Shown here in pieces: positions 21,639 to 32,458 of a stretch of DNA of 64,000 nt (position 1 is its first letter; each line of letters begins with the position of its first letter). This DNA comes from Catonia carolina. Lineage: Eukaryota > Arthropoda > Insecta > Hemiptera > Achilidae. Made by a program: the position numbers and the translations under genes. The DNA is taken from assembly GCA_035578175.1 (NCBI GenBank), contig JAQMRL010000014.1:16440274-16504273 (forward strand). Reading direction: 5' to 3'. Under the pieces are notes generated by a model. It was given only the letters and a program-made list of their open reading frames with translations. It ran no database searches and was not told the DNA's origin.

Positions 21639-21791
21639 TACTTTCCACCCTATAAATAACACTTTCACTTCATTCACCACAGGGTCTGGCTGTATAGTGA
21701 AATTCATTACTCTTAATTTCCATTGTATTTGCAGGAAAATAAAAATACTCTAGCTCATAGATCTGGAAATTCTAATATATGTTTTAAAAAT

Positions 21792-22583
21792 CTGGTGTGA
21801 AACACTCACACAACTTTCTCTTGCCAGTGCAAATAATTAACAATAAACCTAACATTAGTAATAAAACATAAGAAATAAACAAAAAACTAACCTCAAACAA
21901 ACATAACCTAATTGTAATCATGAGTGAAAGACGCAAAATGAAAATCAACCTCAGTTTGGCTTAGAAATACGGAAAATCACTCTTTCTCTCTAAACTAGGC
22001 TCTGTAGAGAAAAATGCTTTAAATAAAAGTTGTAGATCTTTTAATTTTCTATAAATTTAATTATATACACTTTTGTCGTAAAATGCATACTAAGGCCGAA
22101 ATGTTAAAAAAATCGATTTTTCTCACGTTTTCGTGAGAAAAAACAGAAAATCGCAAATTACCGCTAAACTAAGCGTTATACAAAAAAATATCTGAAATAA
22201 AAGTTGTAGGTTTTTAAATTCTCTACAACTTATATTATATAACGTTTTGCGCTAAAATGCATATTAAAGCCGCAATCTTAAAAATAAAATGTTTTTACGT
22301 AAAAACAGCCTCACGCAGAATTTCAGCAAACATGGCGCCTACCCTATCTTGTAGAGAATAAAAAATTGAGTAAACCAGGCGATTTTAAAAAAAATCGTAG
22401 GACCAGTTTTTGAGAAAATCGCAAAAAAGTGAAAAATTATAGGAATAAACTAAGTTACTACTACTTCCGGTTGACCGATTTTGATGAAAATGTTCGTGTC
22501 GGGTCCGGTAGTGGTATGTAACTTAAGTTTCAAGTTTCAAGTTCGTACGATGTTCCGTTCTTGAGATATTCTGTTCACACACA

Positions 22584-22630
<47 letters not shown>

Positions 22631-22761
22631 CAATCGCTAAAAACATGTTTTTTGGGTTCAGGGGGTCTGAGAACGTGTAGATCCGGTGAAAACTCGATTT
22701 CGAAAAATCGACATGAAAACAATACTTTCCTTCCTATATATTCATATAGGCAAGAGAAAGT
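21792..22761 (-). mobile_element. Family A element, full length
   Basis: Near-consensus minus-strand copy with a long pure AC tract at about 22576-22626. The 3' hairpin is at the left end and the subterminal repeat at 22748-22760. Confidence 0.85.
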
Positions 22762-22862
22762 AAAAAAGTAAGAATTTATGTCGATTTGAACTAACGTTAT
22801 TTTCTTTCTAACGCAACCACATTTAAAAAAATATAAATTTGCGGAAAACTCGTTATATTGTA

Positions 22863-23760
22863 CATTCTCTTGTCTGTATGAATATATAGGAAGGAAAATA
22901 TTGTTTTCATGTCGATTTTTCGAAATCGAGTTTTTACCGAATCTACGCGTTTCCAAACCCCCTGAACCCAAAAAACATGTTTTTAGCGATTGGTCTCTGT
23001 GTGTGTGTGTGTGTGTGTGCGCGCGCGCGTGAACAGAATATCTCAGGAACGGAACATTGCACGAAGTTAAAACTTGAAACTTAAGTTATATACCACTAGA
23101 AGACCCGACACGAACATTTTCATCAAAATCGGTCAACCGGAAGAGTTTATTCGTGTCATTTTTCACTTTTTTGCGATTTTCTCAAAAACGGCTAGTACAA
23201 TTTTTTTTAAATCGCCTCGTATACTACATTTTCTGTGCTCTACAAGATAAGATAGGCGCCATGTCTGCTGAAATTCTTGAAAGGCTGTTTTCTCGTATAA
23301 AAATTGTTTTTTTAAGATTGCGACTTAAATATGAATTTTAGCGCAAAAAGTTTATATAATAAAAGTTTTAGAAAATTTTAAATCCTACAACTTTTATTTC
23401 AAACGTTTTTATGTATAACGCTTAGTTAAGCGGTAATTAGCTTTTTTTTCTCACGAAAACTTGTAAAAAATCGATTATTTAAAGATTTCAGTCTTAGTAT
23501 GAATTTTACGACAAAAGTGTCTATATACAAATTTATAGGAAATTAAATGATCTACAACTTTTATTCAAAGCATTTTTCTATCTAGAGCCTAGTTTAAGCG
23601 TGAAAGAGTCCCGTATTTTTAACTCATGAATAAAATAGTTATGTTTTTTGAGGTTAGTTTTCTGTTTCTTTCTAATGTTTTATTACTAATGTTAGGTTAT
23701 ATTGTTCATAATTTGCATTGACGAGAGAAAGTCGAGTGAGTGTTTTACATCAGATTTTTT
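22863..23760 (+). mobile_element. Family A element, full length
   Basis: CATTCTCTTGTCTGTATGAATATATAGG start, GT tract with GC repeats at about 22997-23029, 3' end GAGTGAGTGTTTTACATCAGATTTTTT. Confidence 0.8.
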
Positions 23761-23769
23761 AATAACTGA

Positions 23770-23858
23770 TTTGTTGTGATTTTTCCATAACTCGAAATTT
23801 CTGTAACTCGATTTTTTCCTCATCCTTTGAGGATTCGAGTTATAGAAGTTCGACTGTA
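23770..23858 (-). mobile_element. Possible solo TIR of a pogo/Tigger-like element
   Basis: On the minus strand the end reads TACAGTCGAACTTCTATAAC followed by repeated AACTCGA-type motifs, similar to pogo-superfamily termini (CAGTCGAACCTC...). No second end was found, so this is tentative. Confidence 0.4.
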
Positions 23859-24164
23859 AAATACAGACGAGAAAATAAATATTCGTTTTTTTGAGACATC
23901 TATTAAATTAGATAAGTCCCTTCTCCTTGGCAGTCATGTTAAGTGAAACCAGTAACTACATCACTGGGTCAAAGTCGTGCTACATCTTGCGCAAACTGCA
24001 TTAGGCTAACATCAGACACTATTAGCACACTCTCTGTACTGCACCATTGAAATTATAAATGTATGTCCTCCCTTTTAATTCAGCGAATGTTTCACTTAAA
24101 TTATGTAAAAACGAAATTCAATGTAGACAATTACTTTTTACGAGGAGACAGTCAATACAGACAT
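23859..24164. other. AT-rich spacer
   Basis: No feature recognised. Confidence 0.4.
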
Positions 24165-24552
24165 AACAGGCATGTGAAATGTTAAATTATTTACACTCGA
24201 TCTGCTAGTTCCAGGGCTACAAAAAATAATTCTCTTTCCTATCACATGGCCAGCCAATTATACGGCTGAACCACTCAAGAACAGAAGAGGTAGAAATGTA
24301 AGACACTAATCAGTGTTACCTCCTCTGAAAGTAATGAATTTCATTTTACAGCCAGACGCTGTGGTGAATGAAGTGAAGTTGTCATTTGCAGGGTGGAAAA
24401 TATGTGCTTTTCAGAGGGCCTGGCATGCTGATAAGCATACTTTTCAACTCAGCGAGGAAGACAACTTTAAACCACCCACTCCTCCTTTTACTGAGTGATA
24501 CCTCTAGAGGTTCAAACCAGCCTTTCGGCTGATGCCCTAAGCAACAACAAGA
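24165..24552 (+). mobile_element. Family B retroposon, near full length
   Basis: From the head region to GGCTGATGCCCTAAGCAACAACA, with 3' hairpin CAGCCTTTCGGCTG. Confidence 0.85.
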
Positions 24553-24612
24553 TATACCATGCTGTTTTCATGTTATTAAAAGAAACGAGTAATGTTTAGT
24601 AACACTGAAATA

Positions 24613-25529
24613 CGAGGTGTGGCTATTAAATAACGAGACTGACGTTGTAAAAAATTTAATTTTAATTTTATACATAATCACTTATTGTCACCTTCAGTAT
24701 ACACTCCTTCTCTATCCATGCGAATTTTCCATTGTTGGAAACAGTACTAGAAGTCATCTTCTGTCAGCTCCTTCAGAGCACGTGCCGCTTTCTGTTTTAC
24801 AGCTTCCACAGACTCAAATCTTGACCCTTTTAATACAGATTTCACCTTAGGGAACAAGTAGAAGATAATAACATGTTATGAAACGTGGTGTTTTACTTAT
24901 GATCCGGAAACGAAATGCCAATCCATGCACTGGAAGAACCAAACTTCACCGAGAGCCAAAAAAGCTCGAATAAGCAAGTCAAAATTTAAAGCAGTGATGA
25001 TTGTTTTTTTTTTATATCCATGGGATTGTGTACCGTCACTGAGTTCTTGAAGGTCAAACAATTAATCAATATTACTACCTTGAGGTACATTCTAAACTAC
25101 GTCAAAGAGTAAGGAAAAAACGCCCCAAAATGTGGAAGGACAAATCATGAAATCTCACCAAGACAATGCGCCAGCTCATTCCGCGTTATCTGTCAAGAAG
25201 TTCCTAGCCAAGTACAGCATCTCAGTGCAAGAACATCCACCTTATTCACCAGATCTTGCACCATGTGACTTCTACCTGTTCCCTAAGGTGAAATCTGCAT
25301 TAAAAGGGACAATAATTTAGTCTGTGGATGCAGTAAAAGAGAAAGCGGCACGTGTCCTGAAGAAGCTGACAGAAGATGACTTCCAGCACTGTTTCTAACA
25401 ATGGAAAATTCGCATGGAGAGTTGTAGGGATAGAGAAGGAGTGTATATCGAAGGTGACAATAAGTGATTATGTATAAAATTAAAATAAAAGGTTTTACGT
25501 CAGTCTCGTTATTTAATAGCCACACCTCG
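24613..25529. mobile_element. mariner-like element with long inverted termini
   Basis: Bounded by CGAGGTGTGGCTATTAAATA and its inverse, with TA on both sides. The first ~245 bp are an inverted duplicate of the last ~245 bp, which is the 3' end of the mariner including the end of the transposase. The true 5' end and the N-terminal transposase region have therefore been replaced by an inverted 3' end. Related 3'-end pieces occur at 29811-30070 and 59187-59350. Confidence 0.8.
24876..25400 (+). pseudogene. mariner transposase, C-terminal remnant
   Basis: With frameshifts, the plus strand reads WHWKN/TSPRAKKARISKSK.., then MKSHQDNAPAHSALSVKKFL and EHPPYSPDLAPCDFYLFPKV. HQDNAPAH (second catalytic Asp) and YSPDLAPCDFYLFPK with the third Asp are the DD34D signature of mariner transposases. 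The first catalytic Asp region and the N-terminal DNA-binding domain are missing or degraded. Non-functional. Confidence 0.8.
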
Positions 25530-25772
25530 TATACCTGGTTTCTTTAAATTATATGTTATTGTAAGTACAGTTGACTCCATTTATAGTTTCTCCTCAGCAG
25601 AAGGACTTCAGCGCTGATGCATAGAATTTTCCAAGACGGAGAGGATCTTGAAAGATCGAGAGAGAGAGATCAGAAAATCAGCCCGCTAAACGTAAGATGT
25701 TGATGGTCAATAAGGTTTTATTATATTTCATTATTTTTTATTTTTATGTATTTATTTTATTTGGTTAAATAT
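25530..25772. other. Short spacer
   Basis: No feature recognised beyond a short GA run near 25660. Confidence 0.4.
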
Positions 25773-25844
25773 ACAGGGTGGCCCATATGTCGGTTCTTCA
25801 ATATTTACGGAAATCGGAAGAAAGGTTAATGGAATAAGAAACCT

Positions 25845-26235
25845 GTTGTTTAGGTCAATAGCCAAAACGCTGGTTTGAACCTCTAGAGGTTTTACTAAGT
25901 AAAAACGAGGAGTAAGGTGGTTTACTATTGCCTGCTTCACTGAGTTGAAAGAGTATGCTTATCAGCATGCCAGACCCTCCGAAAAGCACCCACTTTCCAC
26001 CCTGCAAATGACAACTTCACTTCATTAACCACAGGGTCTGGCTGTATAATGAAATTCATTACTCTCAGAGGAGATAACTCTGACTAGTGTCTTATACACC
26101 TCTACCTTTTCTATTCTTAAATAGTTCAGTCATATAATTGGCTGACTATGTGATAAGAAACAGAATTATTTTTTATAGCTTTGGAACCAACAGATCGAGT
26201 GCAATTAATCTAACACTCCACCTGCCCGTTATGGG
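25845..26235 (-). mobile_element. Family B retroposon, full length
   Basis: From TTGTTTAGGTCAATAGCC (tail) to CACCTGCCCGTTATGGGTA (head), nested in the Tc1/mariner-like element. Confidence 0.85.
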
Positions 26236-26479
26236 TATAAAAATCTATAGACAAAAAACAAATTTATTATATGAACTGTACATATATATTACCTTGAAAA
26301 TGTTAAAGCAGGTGTTCAAAATGTCCACCATGATTCTCTATACACTTTATACAGCGGCTTTAAACTGATTCACAAATAATCAACAGTAACATTTTATCGT
26401 CATTTACATAGTCAAATGCAATTTCAATTGAATTCTTTAGTTCTTGTAGGTTTTATGGCTTGGAAGAATACACTATTTC

Positions 26480-27300
26480 CGTTACAATGTCCTACAGTGA
26501 AAAATCACATGGTGTTAAGTCTGGCGAGCGCGCAGCCCTTTGGATTGTACCACGATGACCAATCCATTCATCAACTTTGGATTTAAAAACTCACGAACTT
26601 CGATACCGAAATGTGCTGGAGCGCCATCTTGTTACCAGATGAGCGATTTGATATTGTAAACAGGATTGTTTTCAAGTTCCAGACGTACTACTTCCTGCAG
26701 CATTTGTAAGTTATTTTCCGATTTAACATTTCCCTTAAAGAAAGGACTTATCAGTACAGTACTCGAAAAAACCTTCCCATACCATAACACCATGCACATT
26801 AAGCTCTTTTTTAAATACAATATGAGGATTTGTATCCGACCAGTACGCGAAGTTATGCCGATTAACACGTCCGTTGAGTTTGAAACATGCCTCATCAGAC
26901 CATAAAATTGATCGCAAAAAGTTTGGATCGGCTTCTGCACGAAAAGCGACTGTCTCACACAATTCCAACCGCCTGTTACTATCGTCCTCATGAAGCGATT
27001 GGAGTAAAGATTGACGAAATGGCTTCAATTTTAATTTCTTTCATCATCCTTTGCACGCTAGTTCGTGAACCTTAGTTCAGAAGATGCCTTACGAGTTTAT
27101 TTACCAGGACTGGATACAAACGCTTCAGCAACCTTTTATAGGTTATCATGAATGCAAATCGATCGTGGACGACCACACATCGGGGCATTTAATACGCTTC
27201 CTGTGTTTTGAAATTTCTTATTTAACTTTTGTAAATGTTACAGAGTCAGTAACGACACACCTGGATACATATCACTAAATTCTTCCAGTACTTTAGCAGT
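26480..27300 (-). pseudogene. Tc1/mariner-type transposase pseudogene
   Basis: On the minus strand, in shifted frames: VLEEFSDMYPGVSLLTL, FQNTGSVLNAP-CGRPRS (helix-turn-helix region), QRMMKEIKLKPFRQSLLQSL, WSDEACFKLNGRVNRHNFAYW with the first catalytic Asp, ELNVHGVMVWEG, QDGAPAHFGIEVREFL with the second catalytic Asp, and APDLTPCDF. Order and motifs fit an insect Tc1/mariner-superfamily transposase. Several frameshifts and stops make it inactive. Confidence 0.75.
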
Positions 27301-27325
27301 AATTGTTTGATGCTTTCACCACAAC

Positions 27326-28015
27326 TGAAAAAAAAACATTTTTTCTACGAGAGCATATAGAATGTAGTAAATGAGACGATTTAAAAACTCGTCGCGGCCG
27401 CTTGTGAGAAAATCACAAAAAATTAAAAATTACACGAATAAACTAGTACTTCCGGTTGACCGAATTTAATGAAAATATTCGTATCTACAGCTTACTGAGA
27501 ATAAACATTGACTAACAGATTAGGAAATTTTTTTTAAAACACTATGTTTGGAGTGCAGCATTATACGGGAGTGAAACGTGGGTGATAGGAGCTGTAGAAA
27601 GGAAAAAGATAGAAGCTTTTAAAATGTGGTGTTATAGAAAAATGTTAAAGATTAAGTGGGTGGACAAAATAAGTAATTGAGAGGTTCTTAGACGAGTGGA
27701 TGAAAAAATAAGTATACGGTAGCATCTTACCAGAAGAAGGGATAAGCTAGTAGGGCATATCTTAAGACAACCAGATATTGGTCTACCAATAATGGTGGGT
27801 AATATGGAGGGAGTAAATTGTAGGGGGAGGCAAAGGTTAGAATATATAAAGCAAATTATAAAAGATGTAGGGTGTTACAGGCATGTTGATATGAGTCGAC
27901 TTGCGCAAGATAAAACAGCTTGGAGAACTGCATCAAACCAGTCGAGAAACTGATGACAAAAAAGGGTCAGAAAACTTGTATATCCAGTGAAAACTATAGG
28001 GCAAGAGAAAATATT
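27326..28015 (-). mobile_element. Family A fragment split by a LINE fragment
   Basis: 27326-27486 matches the inner region of family A, and 27966-28015 its 5' end (TATATCCAGTGAAAAC... GGGCAAGAGAAA). The 27487-27965 LINE piece lies between them. Confidence 0.65.
27487..27965 (+). pseudogene. LINE family L1 3' fragment
   Basis: Reads NID-QIRKFFLKHYVWSAALY, GSETWVIGAVERKKIEAFKM, WCYRKMLKIKWVDKISN, RRRDKLVGHILRQPDIGLPI and GNMEGVNCRGRQRLEYIKQI to ASNQSRN, then CCAGTCGAGAAACTGATGAC and an A-run. This is the post-RT C-terminal domain of the same LINE as 17404-18178. It is 5'-truncated, with in-frame stops. Confidence 0.8.
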
Positions 28016-28789
28016 AAGTTAAAGAATGTTAAATAATTCAAGCAGTGAATTGATTAAAAATTATTACATCTTTATCGAATTGTTACCAAGCTGAATTCTG
28101 ATACAATAAACAAAAAAAATTAAATTAAAAAAGAAACCTATAAAAATATAATAAAATTGCATTTCGTTCTTAACACTTATGATTGACCTTTTTTATTGTT
28201 TTTATTTTTATTACAGTTCTTTGATATGACATAACTTAATAAACAGATGAATCTAGATAACTCATTGCACGTGTATAAAATGAATTAATTACAGGATTTT
28301 AATAGTTTTATTATTAATTTTATTATTATTATTAGAACAATAACACTACCGTGTGCATACATCATGTCATTACTACTCGATTAAAGTAATCGCTTTACAT
28401 TATCTAATCTAAATGACTTTTTAATTACACCCAGAAGCACGAGTTTCTGAAACAATCATAAGTGTTTGTCAATAGATTAAAAATGAAAATTCTTTCTCTT
28501 ATCTGTTCACATTTAAATTTTAAAAATGGTGGGGAGACGGTTGTGGAAAGGAGGGGAAAAGATTGATTGAATTTATAATGGTATTTTGTTAACTTAGAAA
28601 ATTTCAGCTCATTGACCTTCAACGATAGACTGTAAGGCGCTTAGAAACGGTAATTGACTTTAATTAACTATGTCTTATTTTAATGATAACTTCTTCTTCT
28701 TCTTCTTCTTCTTCTTCAGGTGCTTTGTTCTCGGAAAATATATTGGGTACCGTCAGTGTCCTTCAAAAATAAGTAAGCGTTTAAAAAAT
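28016..28789. other. AT-rich spacer with (TTC)n
   Basis: (TTC)n at 28689-28718. Nothing else recognised. Confidence 0.45.
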
Positions 28790-29810
28790 CTGGTGTGAAA
28801 CGCTTACACGACTTTCTCTTGCCAATACAAATTATGAACAACATAACCTAACATTAGTAATAAATCAAAATACTAACCCGAAAAAACATAACCTAATTTT
28901 AATCATGAGTGAAAGACGGAAAATGAAAATCAACAGTTTGGCATAAAATATGGAAAATCACTCTTTAACGCTAAACTAAGCTCTGTAGAGAAAAATGCTT
29001 TAAATAAGAGTTGTAGATCGTTTAATTTCCTATGAATTTTATTATATACACTTTTGCCGTAAAATGGATACTAAGGCTGAAATCTTTAAAAAATCGATTT
29101 TTTACACGTTTTCGTGAGAAAAAAAGCTAATTACCGCTAAACTAAGCGTTATACATAATAACGTTGAAATGAAAGTTGTAGGATTTAAAATTTTCTACAA
29201 CTTTTATTATATAAATTTTTGCGGTAAAATGCATATTAAAGTCGCAATCTTAAAAAAAACATTTTTTACGAGAAACAGCCTTTCCAAGAATTTCAGCAGA
29301 CATGGCACCTACCCTATCTTGTGGAGCATAAAACATTCAGTGAATGAGCCGATTTTAAAAAATATCGTAGGAGCCGTTTTTGAGAAAATCGCAAAAAAGT
29401 GAAAAATGTCACAAATAAACTACTACTACTACCGCTTGACCGATTTTGATGAAAATGTTCGTGTCGGGTCCTCTAGTGGAACCTAACTTAAGTTTCAAGT
29501 TCATATCTTTGTATAAGGCTTAGTTTAGCGGTAATTAGTGGTTTTCTGTATTTTTTTTTTATAAAAATCTGTAAGAAAATTGATTTTTTAAGATTTCAGC
29601 ATACGTAGGCCTATGCATTTTACGACAAAAATCTTTTTAGTTTTTATTTTTTTTCTTTCTTTTTGTGCATCTAGGAGACTGCAAAGGGAGTATAGGACAT
29701 GTCAAGAATCATAAATCAAAGGCTGCAATCTGAAAAAAAAATTCTATGGGAGCACAGCCTTCCCAAGAATTTCAGCAGACATGGCGCCTATTCCACCTTG
29801 TAGAACATAA
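28790..29810. mobile_element. Family A mosaic of three fragments
   Basis: 28790-29506 is a minus-strand copy lacking its 5' quarter. 29507-29632 is a plus-strand internal piece. 29722-29810 is another minus-strand internal piece. Breakpoints are abrupt, consistent with rearrangement or nested truncation. Confidence 0.7.
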
Positions 29811-30070
29811 CTGTTCCCTAAGGTAAAATCTGCATTAAAAGGGACAAGATTTGAGTCTGTGGACGCTGTAAAAGAGAAAGCGGCACGTGTCCTGAAGGAG
29901 CTGACAGAAGATGACTTTCAGTACTGTTTCCAACAATGGAAAATTCTCACGGAGCGTTGTAGGGATATAGAAGGAGTGTATTTTGAAGGTGACAATAAGT
30001 GATTATGTATAAAATAAAAATAAAATTTTTTACAACGTCAGTCTCGTTATTTAATATCCATACCTGGTAT
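29811..30070 (+). mobile_element. mariner 3'-end fragment
   Basis: CTGTTCCCTAAGGTAAAATC to the terminal TAATATCCATACCTGGTA. Same mariner as 24613-25529, retaining transposase tail codons and one TIR. It abuts a family A fragment. Confidence 0.8.
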
Positions 30071-30179
30071 ATCTCGATTCTACCCAGAAAATGGGTGAAA
30101 GCTCTTCACCTACTTCACCTGAAGATGGTTTTCAGGGATTAAGCCATGAATAGAAGAAGAGATTTTTAGTGGTAAAAAA

Positions 30180-30401
30180 CTTTTTTAGTGGTCAGAGATT
30201 TAACCCTTTCTAACCCAGTGTGGCATAGAAGTCACATTGGAGTGAAATAACAGACATACACATTTTTATTATTAGTGACTACTTTTGATTAAAGAGCGCT
30301 GGTTGTGAAGTGTAATAATTTTCTGTACCCTAGCCAGGAGTCGAACCTGAGACCTCTGCTTTGCAGTGTAAGTTGCTGACCACTACGCCACAGAGGCGAC
30401 C
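30180..30401 (-). mobile_element. tRNA-derived SINE
   Basis: On the minus strand GGTCGCCTCTGTGGCGTAGT (A box TGGCGTAGTGG), B box GGTTCGACTCC, then a body ending TAACCCAGTGTGGCATAGAA on the opposite strand. Not foldable as a complete tRNA. Confidence 0.7.
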
Positions 30402-31463
30402 ATTAGTTTCTTTTTAAAGTTAATTTTAGTTTTAAATATTCGTGTTCATTTACTAAACTAAAGTAGCATTTCTTCCAGTATGTTGATTGTACATACAAGT
30501 ATATTTTTTAGACTGTGTAATATGACAAATTTACTGGACACCTGGAGTTGTTTATTTTTGAGTCTATTGAAATAAAAATAGATATCTCCAGCTGATTAAA
30601 ATAAATACTTTTAAAATTATTTAATTTACATTAACAAAATATGGTTACTAGGCAACTAAGAAGAAGAAGATAGAATTGTAAATTATTTTAATGGGGGACT
30701 GGAGGCCAAACCAAACGAGTGGGTCCCTCATTCGCTCTTTGAAAAATGGTATTAAGTATGTAATAAATAGTAGGTACAAATAGGTAACGATATATGTAAT
30801 GTTCGTGTTATGAAAAGAGACACAAATTATTAAACTCTATAATAATAGCGATTATCTGATAGCTATTCAATGGCAGACATGTGTAAATAACAACAATAAC
30901 CATTCATTTAATAGGAGAATTGATTAACTAAGGTACGAAATAGTTAAGACTATAATTATAAAAAATTATATTAATTAAATAAAAGTTATAATGATTTAAC
31001 GTGAATAATGTTTATTAAAATAAAATAAAACACAACAAATCTGGCATACCCTTGTGGAGGTAAAATAGTCCTCTTCAAATTAATATAGTTTTTTAACAGA
31101 TTTGACTGATCCCTTGCGGGGATACCTTCGTGAGGATAATTTAATTCTTTCAAATGTAAATAGTGATTTTATCCATTTTACCAGAATTTTTGAATTATAA
31201 CATTTTTTAAGTCTTAAATAATGCTTTGATATTAAAATCATATTTAGTTTTTTTGCTACAAATCTAAGTTAAGAGAATATTGTTAAGGAAGCCTGAACAT
31301 CATTTACTTATTCATATTGTTGGGAACTTTGATATCAAGTGTCAATGTGACGTATGTGTCACACTTTTTTGTCAGGCATCAAAAAGGCTGAGGGTATAAA
31401 AGTGACTTAATTTCACTTAAATGTCAGTAAAATGTATGAAACAATGTACACATATTTAATAAT
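30402..31463. other. AT-rich unassigned region
   Basis: No gene or repeat recognised. Confidence 0.45.
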
Positions 31464-32242
31464 CTGGTGTGAAACACTCACACAACTTTCTCTTGCCAAT
31501 GCAAATAATTTACAATATAATTTAACATTAGTAATAAAATATTAGAAATAAACAAAAAACTAACCTCAATAAACATAACCTTATTTTAATCATGAGTGAA
31601 ACACTCAAAATGAAAATCAACCTCAGTCTGGCTTAAAAATACGGAAAATCACTATTTCACGCTAAACTAGGCTCTGTAGAGAAAAATACGTTAAATAAAA
31701 GTTGTATATCTCTAAATTTCCTATAAATTTGGTTATATACACTTTTGTCGTAAAATGCATACTAAGGCCAAAATCTTTAAATTATCGATTTTTCACACGT
31801 TTTCGTGAGAAAAAATCAGAAAATCGCTAATTACTGCTAAACTAAGCGTCATACAAAAAAATGTTTGAAACAGAAGTTGTAGGTTTTTAAATTCTCTACA
31901 ACTTTTATTATATAAGTTTTTGCGCTAAAATTTATATTAAAGCCGTAATCTTAAAAAAAACAACGTTTTTACGTGAAAACAGCCTCACCGAGAATTTCAG
32001 CAAACATGGCGCCTACTTTATCTTGTAGAGAATAAAAAATTGAGTAAAATAGGCGATTTTAAAAAAAATCGTAGGACCAGTTTTTGAGAAAATCGCAAAA
32101 AACTGAAAAATTATACGAATAAACTACTACTTCCGGTTGACCGATTTTGATGAAAATGTTCGTGTCGCGTCCGATAGTGGTATGTAACTTAAGTTTCAAG
32201 TTTCAAGTTCGTACAATGTTCCGTTCTTGAGATATTCTGTTC

Positions 32243-32413
32243 ACACACACACACACACGCGCGCGCGCACATACACACACGCGCGCGCGCGCACATACAC
32301 ACACGCGCGCGCACACACATACGCGCGCACACACACACGCGCACACACACGCGCGCGCGCACACACGCGCACACACACACACACACACACCCACACACAC
32401 ACCCCCACACACA
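32243..32413. repeat. Expanded (CA/CG)n microsatellite
   Basis: About 170 bp of alternating CACA and GCGC blocks. All reading frames across it are repeat artefacts. It continues as (AC)n at 35810-35850 on the other side of the LINE. Confidence 0.95.
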
Positions 32414-32458
32414 CGATGGATTGAAAAGCTTGCACGGTGGGATGAGTTTTCAAGTTTA

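Larger units (their letters stand above)
20742..21722 (-). mobile_element. Family B retroposon split by a TIR element
   Basis: 20742-20875 (GCTGGTTTGAACCTC... AAAAGCATCTACT) joins 21639-21722 (TACTTTCCACCCTATAAATA... TCATTACTCTTA) when the 20876-21638 insertion is removed. Confidence 0.75.
25773..27310 (-). mobile_element. Tc1/mariner-superfamily element, decayed
   Basis: The left terminus ACAGGGTGGCCCATATGTCG is preceded by TA. The matching right end is lost against a family A fragment at about 27326. A family B retroposon is inserted at 25845-26235, just inside the left end. The transposase pseudogene occupies the rest on the minus strand. Confidence 0.65.
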
